From Bacteroidia bacterium (GTDB lineage: Bacteria > Bacteroidota > Bacteroidia > J057): a stretch of DNA of 64,000 bases. Location of the stretch: NCBI GenBank assembly GCA_033391075.1, contig JAWPMV010000001.1, forward strand, positions 2,976,001-3,040,000. The letters are read 5' to 3'. Shown in pieces: positions 9,088 through 17,234 of the stretch; positions within the stretch are counted from its first letter, which is position 1, and each line of letters begins with the position of its first letter. Made by a program: the position numbers and the translations under genes. Below the pieces are notes generated by a model. That model did not search any database. It was not told where the DNA came from and worked only from the letters and a program-made list of their open reading frames with translations.

Positions 9088-10734
9088 CTATTTATTTTTC
9101 TTTATTTTTTTTGCTCTCTTTATTTTCTTTTTATACTTATCGATATACATCTGATCTAGCTCCGGAGAGTCCTTGTATTGTACCCTTAGATCAGCGAGCC
9201 TATTTTTCAAGTCAGCCACAATTTCTGCGTACTCCGGATTATCAAATTGATTTTTCATCTCCATGGGGTCCTTTTTCCGATCATAAAGTTCCCATTCATT
9301 CACATCATAATAGAAGTGGATCAATTTGTAGTCTTCCGTTACAATCCCATAATGTCTTTTTACCATATGGATAGACGGATACTCATAATAGTGGTAATAA
9401 ACCGCATCTCTAAAGCCTTCTGTATTTCCTTCCCATAATGGTAGAAGGCTTACTCCTTGCATATCATTTGGGGCAGGAATATTAGCAGCAGAAAGGAAGG
9501 TCTGGGCAAAATCCAGATTCTGAACCATCTGTGTATTGACTGAACCCGGATCTATGACTTCGGGCCAGCGAACCATTAAGGGGGTTTTAAAGGACTCATC
9601 ATAAATGAATCTTTTATCAAACCATCCATGTTCTCCCAGGTAAAATCCCTGATCAGAAGTATACACCACAATTGTATTTTCGGCTAATCCATTTTCATCC
9701 AAATACTTTAATACTTCCCCTACACCATCATCCACTGCAGCTATACTTCCGAGATAATCCTGCATATAGCGTTGGTACCTCCACTTCATTTTTTCCTCTT
9801 CTGTCATATTGGGATACTTCTGCTTAAAGTCCTCAATGATGGGACGATAGACTGCATCCCATTTGGCGCGCTGCTCCTCATTTTGTCGTCCTACTTCTCG
9901 GTTAAAAGCTCCCTTGTCCCAGCCTGCTGTTTCCGGTATCCCCAACTCATCCATTACTTCGGGATATACCTTGGAGTCCCCTGCCCAATTCATATGGGTA
10001 AGCAGATTCATTTCAGCTTCTTTAGCCGCGCTACCTCTTCCTTCATAATTATCAAAAAGATTGGCCGGTTCCGGAAAGGTCTTTTTGGTGAACTCTTTAT
10101 AATGTCTCTCTGGTGGGAGCCATTCTCTATGTGGAGCTTTGTGTAGGTAGGCTAAGAAGAAAGGCTGAGTAGTATCTCTTTCATTATCCAGCCAATCCAG
10201 GGTCATATCCGTGATGATATCGGTCGTATAACCTGTTACATTGATACGACCTTCATGTTTGGTGATAAAGTCTGGATTGTAATAGGTTCCCTGGCCTGGC
10301 AATATCTTAAACTGATCAAATCCTTTGGGACTATTCCCAAAATGAAGTTTCCCAAACATGGCTGTTTGATAGCCGTTTTGGTGTAGGATCTGAGGAAAGG
10401 TCACATTATTGGTATCGAAAGGAAAATGATTATCTATCTTCCCATTTAGGTGGCTGTGTTTACCGGTAAGGATCACTGCCCTTGAAGGAGCACAAATAGA
10501 ATTGGTAACACAGGCATTGGTGAATAGCATGCCTTCTTTGGCTATGCGGTCAATATTGGGTGTCTGGGTAAGTCGATTTGAATACGCACTGATCGCCTGA
10601 TAGGCATGATCATCAGACATAATGAAGAGAATGTTCGGTTTGGCAGTTCTCTTCTTTTTTTGAGGCTCCTGAAAGGAATAAAAAATTCCAACAGATAAGA
10701 TCAGGAACCCAAGCAAACTTTTGGGAAAATTCAT
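9088..10734 (-). CDS. Secreted type I sulfatase (formylglycine-dependent)
   Basis: The 548-residue product has a signal peptide followed by PNILFIMSDDHAYQAI (metal-binding Asp41 and Asp42). The sulfatase signature is CAPSR at residues 81-85; Cys81 would be oxidised to formylglycine by a maturase encoded elsewhere. Further family motifs are GKLHFG, VVYTSDQGFYLGEHGWFDKR and the C-terminal YKLIHFYYDVNEWELYD subdomain. Family members remove sulfate esters from glycans or small molecules. The export signal and adjacent hydrolase suggest use of sulfated polysaccharide, which is an inference. The tail is very Lys-rich (KKKIKRAKKIKKNK). Confidence 0.92.
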   Translation of the reverse strand: MNFPKSLLGFLILSVGIFYSFQEPQKKKRTAKPNILFIMSDDHAYQAISAYSNRLTQTPNIDRIAKEGMLFTNACVTNSICAPSRAVILTGKHSHLNGKIDNHFPFDTNNVTFPQILHQNGYQTAMFGKLHFGNSPKGFDQFKILPGQGTYYNPDFITKHEGRINVTGYTTDIITDMTLDWLDNERDTTQPFFLAYLHKAPHREWLPPERHYKEFTKKTFPEPANLFDNYEGRGSAAKEAEMNLLTHMNWAGDSKVYPEVMDELGIPETAGWDKGAFNREVGRQNEEQRAKWDAVYRPIIEDFKQKYPNMTEEEKMKWRYQRYMQDYLGSIAAVDDGVGEVLKYLDENGLAENTIVVYTSDQGFYLGEHGWFDKRFIYDESFKTPLMVRWPEVIDPGSVNTQMVQNLDFAQTFLSAANIPAPNDMQGVSLLPLWEGNTEGFRDAVYYHYYEYPSIHMVKRHYGIVTEDYKLIHFYYDVNEWELYDRKKDPMEMKNQFDNPEYAEIVADLKNRLADLRVQYKDSPELDQMYIDKYKKKIKRAKKIKKNK

Positions 10735-10786
10735 TGTAGTAGTTTTAGAAAAGCTAAAATATCCTATTTCGAAGGGAAGTCAAAAC

Positions 10787-11896
10787 TCATTCATAAAGGA
10801 GTACTTTACGGATATCTATTCGCTCAGATTTCGTCAATACTATCTTAAGCCAATAATAGCCTCTAGGCAGAGCCTGCAACTCAATATTGTTTTCCTTCCC
10901 CGCTAGCATCAACCGTCCTTGCAAATCATATAATTCATAATGGAAGGCTTCTCCTATTTCCAGCTGTATGCTATGCTTGCTTGGGTTTGGAAAAACTTTG
11001 AATTCTGCAGAGTTGTAGGTCAGAATTGATGAGGCCTTATCTATAAAAAAAGAATATAGAAAAGCAGGAATGGCTGCATTTCCCTCCGTGGCAAGATAAA
11101 GACGACCAGAATCTTCATGGCAGATACTTTCTACTTGAAAAACTCCTGTAAAAGGCAGATTTGTTTTATCGAACATAGACTGTGATACTGCAGGAAAGTT
11201 CGGGCTTTGGAGATCGATAAAAAATGCTTCGCTAAAGGTGTAGCCACAAAAACTTAAGCGATCGGCAACAGGATCATAATCGGCTCCCGTCAGCAAGCCT
11301 TGTACATCCAGACTATCTCGGATATCTAACTCATATTGCCCGGGCAATTTGGGCAGGCTATACACATAACTTCTTAGATTTCCCCAATTCTTGGAAAACA
11401 CATACAAACTATCTCCGGCTGCGACCATAGCTTCAGCATCATAATTGGTCTGAAATCTCATGGAACTAAAATCCAGCTGCGCAGCATAGGAGATTAAGAG
11501 GGTATCTGCTAAAATCGTGTCTGAAGAGAAAAAATCCTGCTGACTTATTCGATAGATTTTTAAGTCCTGCCGATTCCCATTATTATTTCCAAAGTCCCCA
11601 ATAAAGATATGTGTATCGTCTGCTGTTATATCTTCCCAGTCAATATTCGTAGCATTTGATATGACAATTTTGCGTTCTACGCTTCCATTGATGGGAGAGA
11701 TTTCATAAAGGGCATTTTCTCCTCCGGAATCACTATGTCCAATCAATTTATCATGGATATATTCAAATCCTGAGATCTCTTGCAAAGCATTGTCCAGGCT
11801 TGTCAAAGAGTCAAGCAAAAGTACATTTTGCGCTGAAAGGAAATTTGAGAGTAGAATGAAAGCAAGTATGCAGCTATTTTTTAAGCAGGTTTTCAT
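10787..11896 (-). CDS. Secreted beta-propeller-like protein with T9SS C-terminal sorting domain
   Basis: The 369-residue product carries a signal peptide (ending NFLSAQ, about 23) and a body of repeated beta strands (residues 25-290, for example DWEDITADDTHIFIGDFGNNNGNRQDLKIYRI) that looks like a propeller. The C-terminal 75 residues (FKVFPNPSKHSIQLEI, YELYDLQGRLM, LPRGYYWLKIV, RKVLLYE) form a type A T9SS sorting domain. The protein should be exported by type IX secretion and held on or released from the cell surface. The catalytic role, if any, is unknown. Confidence 0.85.
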   Translation of the reverse strand: MKTCLKNSCILAFILLSNFLSAQNVLLLDSLTSLDNALQEISGFEYIHDKLIGHSDSGGENALYEISPINGSVERKIVISNATNIDWEDITADDTHIFIGDFGNNNGNRQDLKIYRISQQDFFSSDTILADTLLISYAAQLDFSSMRFQTNYDAEAMVAAGDSLYVFSKNWGNLRSYVYSLPKLPGQYELDIRDSLDVQGLLTGADYDPVADRLSFCGYTFSEAFFIDLQSPNFPAVSQSMFDKTNLPFTGVFQVESICHEDSGRLYLATEGNAAIPAFLYSFFIDKASSILTYNSAEFKVFPNPSKHSIQLEIGEAFHYELYDLQGRLMLAGKENNIELQALPRGYYWLKIVLTKSERIDIRKVLLYE

Positions 11897-11913
11897 GAGC
11901 GGTTTATTGGGTC

Positions 11914-11946
11914 AGGAAAAAGAATCCGTTTAGGCATACGGATTCT
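11914..11946 (-). terminator. Terminator after the sigma factor operon
   Basis: A perfect 9-bp stem (AGAATCCGT at 11921-11929 with ACGGATTCT at 11938-11946, 8-base loop) is followed on the minus strand by TTTTTCC. It lies just after the stop codon at 11961 of the sigma-factor partner gene, and 18 bases before the T9SS cargo gene starts. Confidence 0.8.
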
Positions 11947-11960
11947 CTTTCACCCATAAG

Positions 11961-12581
11961 TTATGCATTTTCCTCGGACTCATACTGACTGATTTCTTTC
12001 AAAAAGCCTAAAGCATCTTCCATTTTTTTATCCGGAAACAGACGGAGCATCAGCACGATAATTCCTGCCACAACTGTAGATCCGATCATATAATTTACGG
12101 TCCACTGTCCCATCAAAGGAAAGATATTAACGCCTGCAAAGATTTTAGGAATTAGAATAATAAAGGCCAGAGAAAATAAGGGAATCAAAACCAGTAATGA
12201 ATTAATTTCCAATCGATTCAGCCATTTGAGTCTTTGGACAATTTTGAGATTATTAATCAGGGTATTTTTATAACTCAAACGGTCTGAGACAATCATTTTA
12301 TAAATATTCCAGGACATATCAGCCAGAAAAAAGAGCATCAGGATCAAGGCTGGAATAAAAAATTGAAACTCTGCTGAATTTCTCAATATGAATTTAAAGA
12401 GATAGAAGGCAGCAAAACCATCAACAAATAATTCTATATAATTTTCCAGTCGAAATTCATATAAATAGCTTTGAACTTTCCGTACGCTGGCTTCTTTCAA
12501 CAAATCCTTATTGATTTCCAAACGATCCTCGATCTTCTCATCGTAGGACTTCCATATATTTTGTAATTGATCAAGTTCCAT
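11961..12581 (-). CDS. Membrane protein encoded with an ECF sigma factor, possible anti-sigma partner
   Basis: The 206-residue product has a soluble N-terminal segment (MELDQLQNIWKSYDEKIEDRLEINKDLL, about 1-45) and four likely membrane helices (about 50-68, 74-96, 122-145 and 155-178). Its start is 5 bases after the stop of the sigma factor gene, so the two are surely co-transcribed. Bacteroidota often pair an ECF sigma factor with a membrane protein that has this kind of N-terminal helix, which may hold the sigma factor. It has no ZAS zinc motif, so calling it an anti-sigma factor rests on context only. Confidence 0.7.
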   Translation of the reverse strand: MELDQLQNIWKSYDEKIEDRLEINKDLLKEASVRKVQSYLYEFRLENYIELFVDGFAAFYLFKFILRNSAEFQFFIPALILMLFFLADMSWNIYKMIVSDRLSYKNTLINNLKIVQRLKWLNRLEINSLLVLIPLFSLAFIILIPKIFAGVNIFPLMGQWTVNYMIGSTVVAGIIVLMLRLFPDKKMEDALGFLKEISQYESEENA

Positions 12582-12586
12582 AATTC

Positions 12587-13099
12587 TTAGTGTTTTTTTC
12601 TGGCAAAATATTTCTTCAATTTTTCTTTGATCCGATTGATCTTGGTTCCCACATTGCTTTTCGTAAGTCCCAGAATCTCTGAGATCTCTGCATGGCTCTT
12701 CCCTTCCAGATAGAGGATCATCAAGGCCTTATCCAGTTTTTTCAATCCGGCAATAAATCGGTTAAGTCGATTCAGGTTCTCATCTTTTTCCAATTGCTGC
12801 TCTGCTTCACGAGATGCCAGAATGGGATCAGGTGGATGAGGTTTCAGTTTCTTCCTTCGGTTCTCTTTCCGTCGGTAGGAAATGGAAACGTGTAAGGCGA
12901 TTCGATAAATCCAGGTACTCAGGGCATATTGATCATCGTATTTGGGAAAAGCTTTCCATAATTGCAGAATGATCTCTTGCCTTAAATCCTGACGATCCTG
13001 GGGCTCCGTGCAGTATGCATTGGAAATCTTAAAGATCAGTTTTTTGTACTGATCAACAATCTTTAAAAATTCCTCTTGCTGTGTGTGTCTTGATTTCAC
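12587..13099 (-). CDS. ECF-type RNA polymerase sigma factor
   Basis: The 170-residue product has sigma region 2 (about 10-80: YKKLIFKISNAYC, DLRQEIILQLWKAFPKYDD, LSTWIYRIALHVSISYRRK) and region 4 (about 110-165: LKKLDKALMILYLEGKSHAEISEILGLTKSNVGTKINRIKEKLK, a helix-turn-helix for the -35 element). A basic linker separates them. This is the usual length for the group. The stimulus is unknown. The membrane protein encoded directly downstream is the likely regulator. Confidence 0.93.
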   Translation of the reverse strand: MKSRHTQQEEFLKIVDQYKKLIFKISNAYCTEPQDRQDLRQEIILQLWKAFPKYDDQYALSTWIYRIALHVSISYRRKENRRKKLKPHPPDPILASREAEQQLEKDENLNRLNRFIAGLKKLDKALMILYLEGKSHAEISEILGLTKSNVGTKINRIKEKLKKYFARKKH

Positions 13100-13169
13100 G
13101 ACTCATTCTTTACTACACTATTCGCAGCTACAGTAAATAAATCACAGTTGAGGAGAAAAAAAATGAAAA

Positions 13170-14879
13170 TTATTCGAGATTGCTCATTTCAGCTATTACT
13201 GCATCTCCAATTTTTTTAATACTCTTCCTGATCTCGTTTTTTAAGCGGCCATTGGGTTTAGCACTCAAAACATCACTTACCGTTGGTAGCAATCTACTAT
13301 ACCAATAGCCCCATGCCCATAAAATTTCGCGCTCTTCATATACGGCAGAACCCCCGGCAACACTTTCGCGGGAAAGCTTCCCTTCGATTGCAATGCGTTT
13401 TAAAGCAGCCTTTTCGACAATTTGAAGAATTTCGAATGCTCTTGCTTCTTCTTCCTGACTTAAAAACAAAGCGCTGGCCAAAGCTGAGATTCCTACATTC
13501 TTGAGGGTCTTAGCAGAAACTTTATCAATCAGATCGCCATCGGTATGGTAATACACATCTGTAAAATGCCAGAGCAATAAGCCGGGAATCTTTGCATCCA
13601 GAAAAGGTTGGTGGTCGCTTCCCCCTTCGAAGGGATTTGTTTTTACAATCCAGCCATTTTTTTGTGCTCTTGCTCTGCATATGTGCTCGATGAGGTCATT
13701 GAAATAATGAGGATTAAATTGGCTCTCGTAGACTTCACTGGCTCCCCATTCGGTATGCTTGTCCTCTCCACGCGTCCAAATTGCAGAAGGATCAGGCATT
13801 TTTTCTATCAGAAAACTTCCTCCTGTTTTTTCGGTATCCTCTCCAACCATATCCAAACTGATTCCCCATTTGATATGCTGACTCCTTTCCATGTCCTGCT
13901 CAATGTATCTATTAGTCGAGCGAATTTCATCCCCCCATAGGAAGGTAATGCTTCGGTCAGGATCAACTTTACCAGCTTGAACAAGAGCAGCTGCAGTTCT
14001 GGCCATTTCGGCCTGAGCCCCTACTCCACTTGCATTATCATTGGCTCCCGGTTCCTGGACATGCGCGCTAAAGACAAATCTTTCTTCAGGATTTTTCTTC
14101 CCTTTGATTTCGGCAATCAAGGTCAATTCCGGAGCTTCTACAAAACGGGATTTTATAAAAACCTGTAATCGGGTTTTCCCATTTTTCAAACTCGACTCCA
14201 ACCTTTTCTTTGCAGCCAAAGAAAGCTTGATTCCAAAAGATTTCTTTTCGGCATCATAAGGCATACCACCAAATGAAATGGAATTCGGATGACTTTCCGG
14301 ACGGTTATAAAAAGGGATCCTATAGCTAACTACCCCTATCGCTTCTCTTTCTTGTACAGCAGCTCCAAATATTCTTCCCGTCCCACAAGTCGTAAAAACA
14401 ATCTTTCCTTTCAGATCCAGAGAATCAAGGCTTTTAGCCGAGCAATTTTTCACATAGACTACTTCTGCACTAATCCCTGTCTCAGGAGTAGAGAAACTAT
14501 TGATTGCCAACATATTTCGATTGGTCTTGAAGCTGAGCAAAGCCTTTTCTTCACCTTCTATAAAAACTGTGGCATCTATGGGCTCCCAAACCGGTCCTCT
14601 CAAAGGATATTTTTCTATCCGATAGCTCAAACGTGCATCGGGAGATTCTTTTTGATATCCAGCAGCTTGAAGAATTGACTCTACTCGATAAATGCTTGAG
14701 TCAAAGCCCGGGTTTCCTGCTAGCCGCCAAAATTGCGCAACATATTCAGTGGTGTGGAAGGCATTCTCGGCCTGGTATTCCTCATCCAGAATTTCCAACA
14801 ATTCTTCCAAAGTTTGTGCATGACTTTGTTTAGGAATCCAAAAAAAGAAGAGTAAAATGATAAGGCTGGTTAAGCGCAT
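13170..14879 (-). CDS. Secreted M28-family metallopeptidase
   Basis: The 569-residue product has a signal peptide (ending SHAQ, about 22), a PA-like insert region (about 100-240: VVYVKNCSAKSLDSLDLKGKIVF) and the M28 zinc peptidase core. The core shows FSAHVQEPGANDNASG (first His and bridging Asp, about 272-287), WGDEIRS (Glu pair) and GGSDHQPFLDAKIPG (late His). The family removes N-terminal amino acids from peptides. A C-terminal helical extension of about 90 residues follows the core. It sits alone between the sigma factor operon and the acyltransferase-like gene. Confidence 0.87.
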   Translation of the reverse strand: MRLTSLIILLFFFWIPKQSHAQTLEELLEILDEEYQAENAFHTTEYVAQFWRLAGNPGFDSSIYRVESILQAAGYQKESPDARLSYRIEKYPLRGPVWEPIDATVFIEGEEKALLSFKTNRNMLAINSFSTPETGISAEVVYVKNCSAKSLDSLDLKGKIVFTTCGTGRIFGAAVQEREAIGVVSYRIPFYNRPESHPNSISFGGMPYDAEKKSFGIKLSLAAKKRLESSLKNGKTRLQVFIKSRFVEAPELTLIAEIKGKKNPEERFVFSAHVQEPGANDNASGVGAQAEMARTAAALVQAGKVDPDRSITFLWGDEIRSTNRYIEQDMERSQHIKWGISLDMVGEDTEKTGGSFLIEKMPDPSAIWTRGEDKHTEWGASEVYESQFNPHYFNDLIEHICRARAQKNGWIVKTNPFEGGSDHQPFLDAKIPGLLLWHFTDVYYHTDGDLIDKVSAKTLKNVGISALASALFLSQEEEARAFEILQIVEKAALKRIAIEGKLSRESVAGGSAVYEEREILWAWGYWYSRLLPTVSDVLSAKPNGRLKNEIRKSIKKIGDAVIAEMSNLE

Positions 14880-14904
14880 GAGGAGCTTTTTTAGGTTTGT
14901 GATC

Positions 14905-14912
14905 CAAATCTA
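14905..14912 (-). promoter_or_regulatory. Candidate -7 promoter box for the M28 peptidase gene
   Basis: The minus strand reads TAGATTTG, an exact match to the Bacteroidota -7 consensus TAnnTTTG, 26 bases upstream of the peptidase start codon. The nearest upstream TTG is only about 14 bases away, shorter than usual, so the -33 half is not supported. Confidence 0.4.
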
Positions 14913-14948
14913 GGCATTTCTAGCAGCAATAAATAAGAATAACCGAGC

Positions 14949-16118
14949 CTATATATTCAATTTTTTCATGAGAGGAATGCTAATGTCATTTGCCAGAAAT
15001 TTCAAGGCTTTCCAACTAATCCTTTCTTTCTTTTTGACTCCCGACCAGTCTATCAGATTATATTCCCAAAAAGCTGTAAGGCCTCTACTTGCTTTGAAAG
15101 CAGAAACTCCAGAACTGGCATGTATGACGGCTTTGTTTTCCTCCGCGAGTTCGACGATTTTAAGACTGATAAGTCGATACAAGCCTTTCCTTTTAGAAAT
15201 AGTCCTATCATACCCAATCACGGATGCCGTTTGAACTCCGGCAAATAGGAAATAGCCCAGGACTGCAACTATATCCTCCCGCTCTTTCAGCACATAAAGG
15301 CTTAAAATGCCATTGCCTATCAAATGCCTGAAAAAATCAGCTGTGAAGTTAGGATTCAGCTGTGCATACTTTCCCAGATATAGTTCCTGATACAGTTCTC
15401 GAATCCGATTGATTTCTCCTTCTATAGGTTGTTTAATTTGGGTCCAGGTCAATTGATTTTTTTGCTTATTAAAGAGCCTGAGGTCATGCCCAAAGTTTCG
15501 TTTTTTCCGATACGCTCTTGGTGGCTCAGTTGAAGCCAGAAAAACCTTTCGACTAAATACTTCTTCAAATCCTAGCATCTGTAATTCCTCGATCAGGTTT
15601 TGATTCAAAAAGGGATTAAGGGACCTAAAACAAATGGCTTTATGAGGGAATTTATGCTTAAGAAATGCCTGAAGTAACTCAAGATGCCTGAAAGGGATTT
15701 GTTTAGGATAAAGATTAGTTGATAGCAACCAATTATTGACAAAGACTACTTCATCCAGATTCGAAAAGGAACACAAGTGGGCAATTGCGGACAGCAGAGC
15801 TTTCCCTAAAAATCTGAGGATTGGCTGCTTGAACTCCAATTCAATCTCCCGCTTTCCATAAGAGACATATTGACTATAGAGAGAAGCGACATAAGATCGA
15901 TGGGCAATGGATTCCCTATTTCCCAGAACAATGGGATAAAGCCGATCCTCGATTGCCAGCATTCCAATATCATTCTTCACATTTGAGATGAAATGCAGAC
16001 TTCCTTTTTCAATCAATAAGGCAAAGAGGTTCCGATAATAGGCTCCATCCTGGTATTGATCCCAATCCAGTTCGCCCAGATTGTGGCGATCAATATATTT
16101 AATCTCCAAGTCCATCAA
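14949..16118 (-). CDS. Acyltransferase-like (GNAT/FemAB fold) protein, substrate unknown
   Basis: The 389-residue product has two halves. The second (about 215-370) looks like a GNAT/FemAB-type acyl-transfer domain: LYQELYLGKYAQLNPNFTADFFRHLIGNGILSLYVLKE, DIVAVLGYFLF, GLYRLISLKIVELAEENK. No precise family is recognised. Its start overlaps the end of the ATP-grasp gene by 20 bases (17 if the second Met is used), so translation is coupled. The pairing suggests ligase and acyl or aminoacyl transfer on one substrate, an inference. Confidence 0.6.
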   Translation of the reverse strand: MMDLEIKYIDRHNLGELDWDQYQDGAYYRNLFALLIEKGSLHFISNVKNDIGMLAIEDRLYPIVLGNRESIAHRSYVASLYSQYVSYGKREIELEFKQPILRFLGKALLSAIAHLCSFSNLDEVVFVNNWLLSTNLYPKQIPFRHLELLQAFLKHKFPHKAICFRSLNPFLNQNLIEELQMLGFEEVFSRKVFLASTEPPRAYRKKRNFGHDLRLFNKQKNQLTWTQIKQPIEGEINRIRELYQELYLGKYAQLNPNFTADFFRHLIGNGILSLYVLKEREDIVAVLGYFLFAGVQTASVIGYDRTISKRKGLYRLISLKIVELAEENKAVIHASSGVSAFKASRGLTAFWEYNLIDWSGVKKKERISWKALKFLANDISIPLMKKLNI

Positions 16119-17208
16119 AAGCTATATCGTAGGTCATGCTTTGGGTAAAACTTATGTTATACCTAAGGCTCCGGTACAGGAATTCCAGCAAGCCTAATAT
16201 TTGAAAAAAAAAGGCTTTGGGATCTTCCAAAGAAAAAACGGCATCTTTGCTTCTTCTGACTTCTTTCCGGGTAAAATAAAATGGATTGGAAAACAAAATA
16301 GCTGTTTTTAAAGAGCGAGCCCTCTGCTGATCTGTTAGAATGTGTGGCTCTTCATCTATTATCGCAGCTGCAATCCCATCAGCCAACAAATGTAAACCGC
16401 TTGTAGCGCGAGGATTACACTCAATCACATAGATCTTCTCTTTTGTCTGTATCATGTCGAAAGAAAGCTGACCGCTGAAATTCAGACTTTCTCCAAAACT
16501 TCTCACGGCTTCATAAACTTTCTGCTTCCAAAGCGGCTGGAATAGTAAAGCTGCTCCTCCTTTATGTCTGCATGCCAATTTGTAGATGCTAAAAGCCAGA
16601 AGTTTTCCATTTTTCCAGAGAGAATAGACGCAAATTTCTTCTCCTTCAATTTTCTCCTGCACAATCCAGTCTTTGGCTTGCTTTAGCTTAGCTTTCACTT
16701 TCATTTCAGAGAGATTGATCAGGGTTTGCTCTCCAAAACGAGAATATTTAGGTTTAAACACATACTCTTTACTATTTTCCCAATTCTCAAAGTCTTTCAT
16801 CAATAGGGTTTGGGGAAAACAAAAGGGGCTTTCCTTCCATTGGCTAAAAGTCCATTTATTGTGAAGGCGATCCATGAGGCTGATTTGATCAAGCCAAACA
16901 GAAAAAGGAAGTTCGGCTAAAGCTTTACTCAGATGGAAAACTTCTTCACAGGTAGGTAAACAGAAATCAATTGAATGCTCCTGATGTATTTTCCTCAGGG
17001 CATCAACATATTGTTTTGGGAAAGCATTGGGAGATGGAAGTTTAACATAAGCATGGGCATATTTACTCCATCTCCCCAAGGGGAATCGCATAGAATCAGC
17101 CATTATGACGATATGCCCTTTTTTCCCCAGACTTCGACATAATTCCAAAGCCACGGGCGCTCGGGCTCCCAAAATCAAAATGCTCTGTTTTCTCTGCATA
17201 TTTCCCAT
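16099..17208 (-). CDS. ATP-grasp domain ligase
   Basis: From Met at 17208 (or 17199, MQRKQSILILG) the product is about 370 residues. It has an N-terminal Rossmann-like domain (ILILGARAPVALELCRSLGKKGHIVIMAD), a central ATP-grasp lid (YVFKPKYSRFGEQTLI, WIVQEKIEGEEICVY) and the metal-binding strand VIECNPRATSGLHLLADG. ATP-grasp enzymes join a carboxylate to an amine or thiol by way of an acyl phosphate. The open frame extends to 17328, but that would overlap the GH15 coding end and has no family support, so the later start was chosen. Substrate unknown. Confidence 0.8.
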   Translation of the reverse strand: MGNMQRKQSILILGARAPVALELCRSLGKKGHIVIMADSMRFPLGRWSKYAHAYVKLPSPNAFPKQYVDALRKIHQEHSIDFCLPTCEEVFHLSKALAELPFSVWLDQISLMDRLHNKWTFSQWKESPFCFPQTLLMKDFENWENSKEYVFKPKYSRFGEQTLINLSEMKVKAKLKQAKDWIVQEKIEGEEICVYSLWKNGKLLAFSIYKLACRHKGGAALLFQPLWKQKVYEAVRSFGESLNFSGQLSFDMIQTKEKIYVIECNPRATSGLHLLADGIAAAIIDEEPHILTDQQRARSLKTAILFSNPFYFTRKEVRRSKDAVFSLEDPKAFFFQILGLLEFLYRSLRYNISFTQSMTYDIAFDGLGD

Positions 17209-17234
17209 TCTTCCTTTATAAGGAAGCTCGGAAT

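Noticed and set aside
9060-9374. Plus-strand frame with a hydrophobic start
   Set aside because: Lies antisense to the sulfatase C-terminus, where coding on the minus strand is certain.
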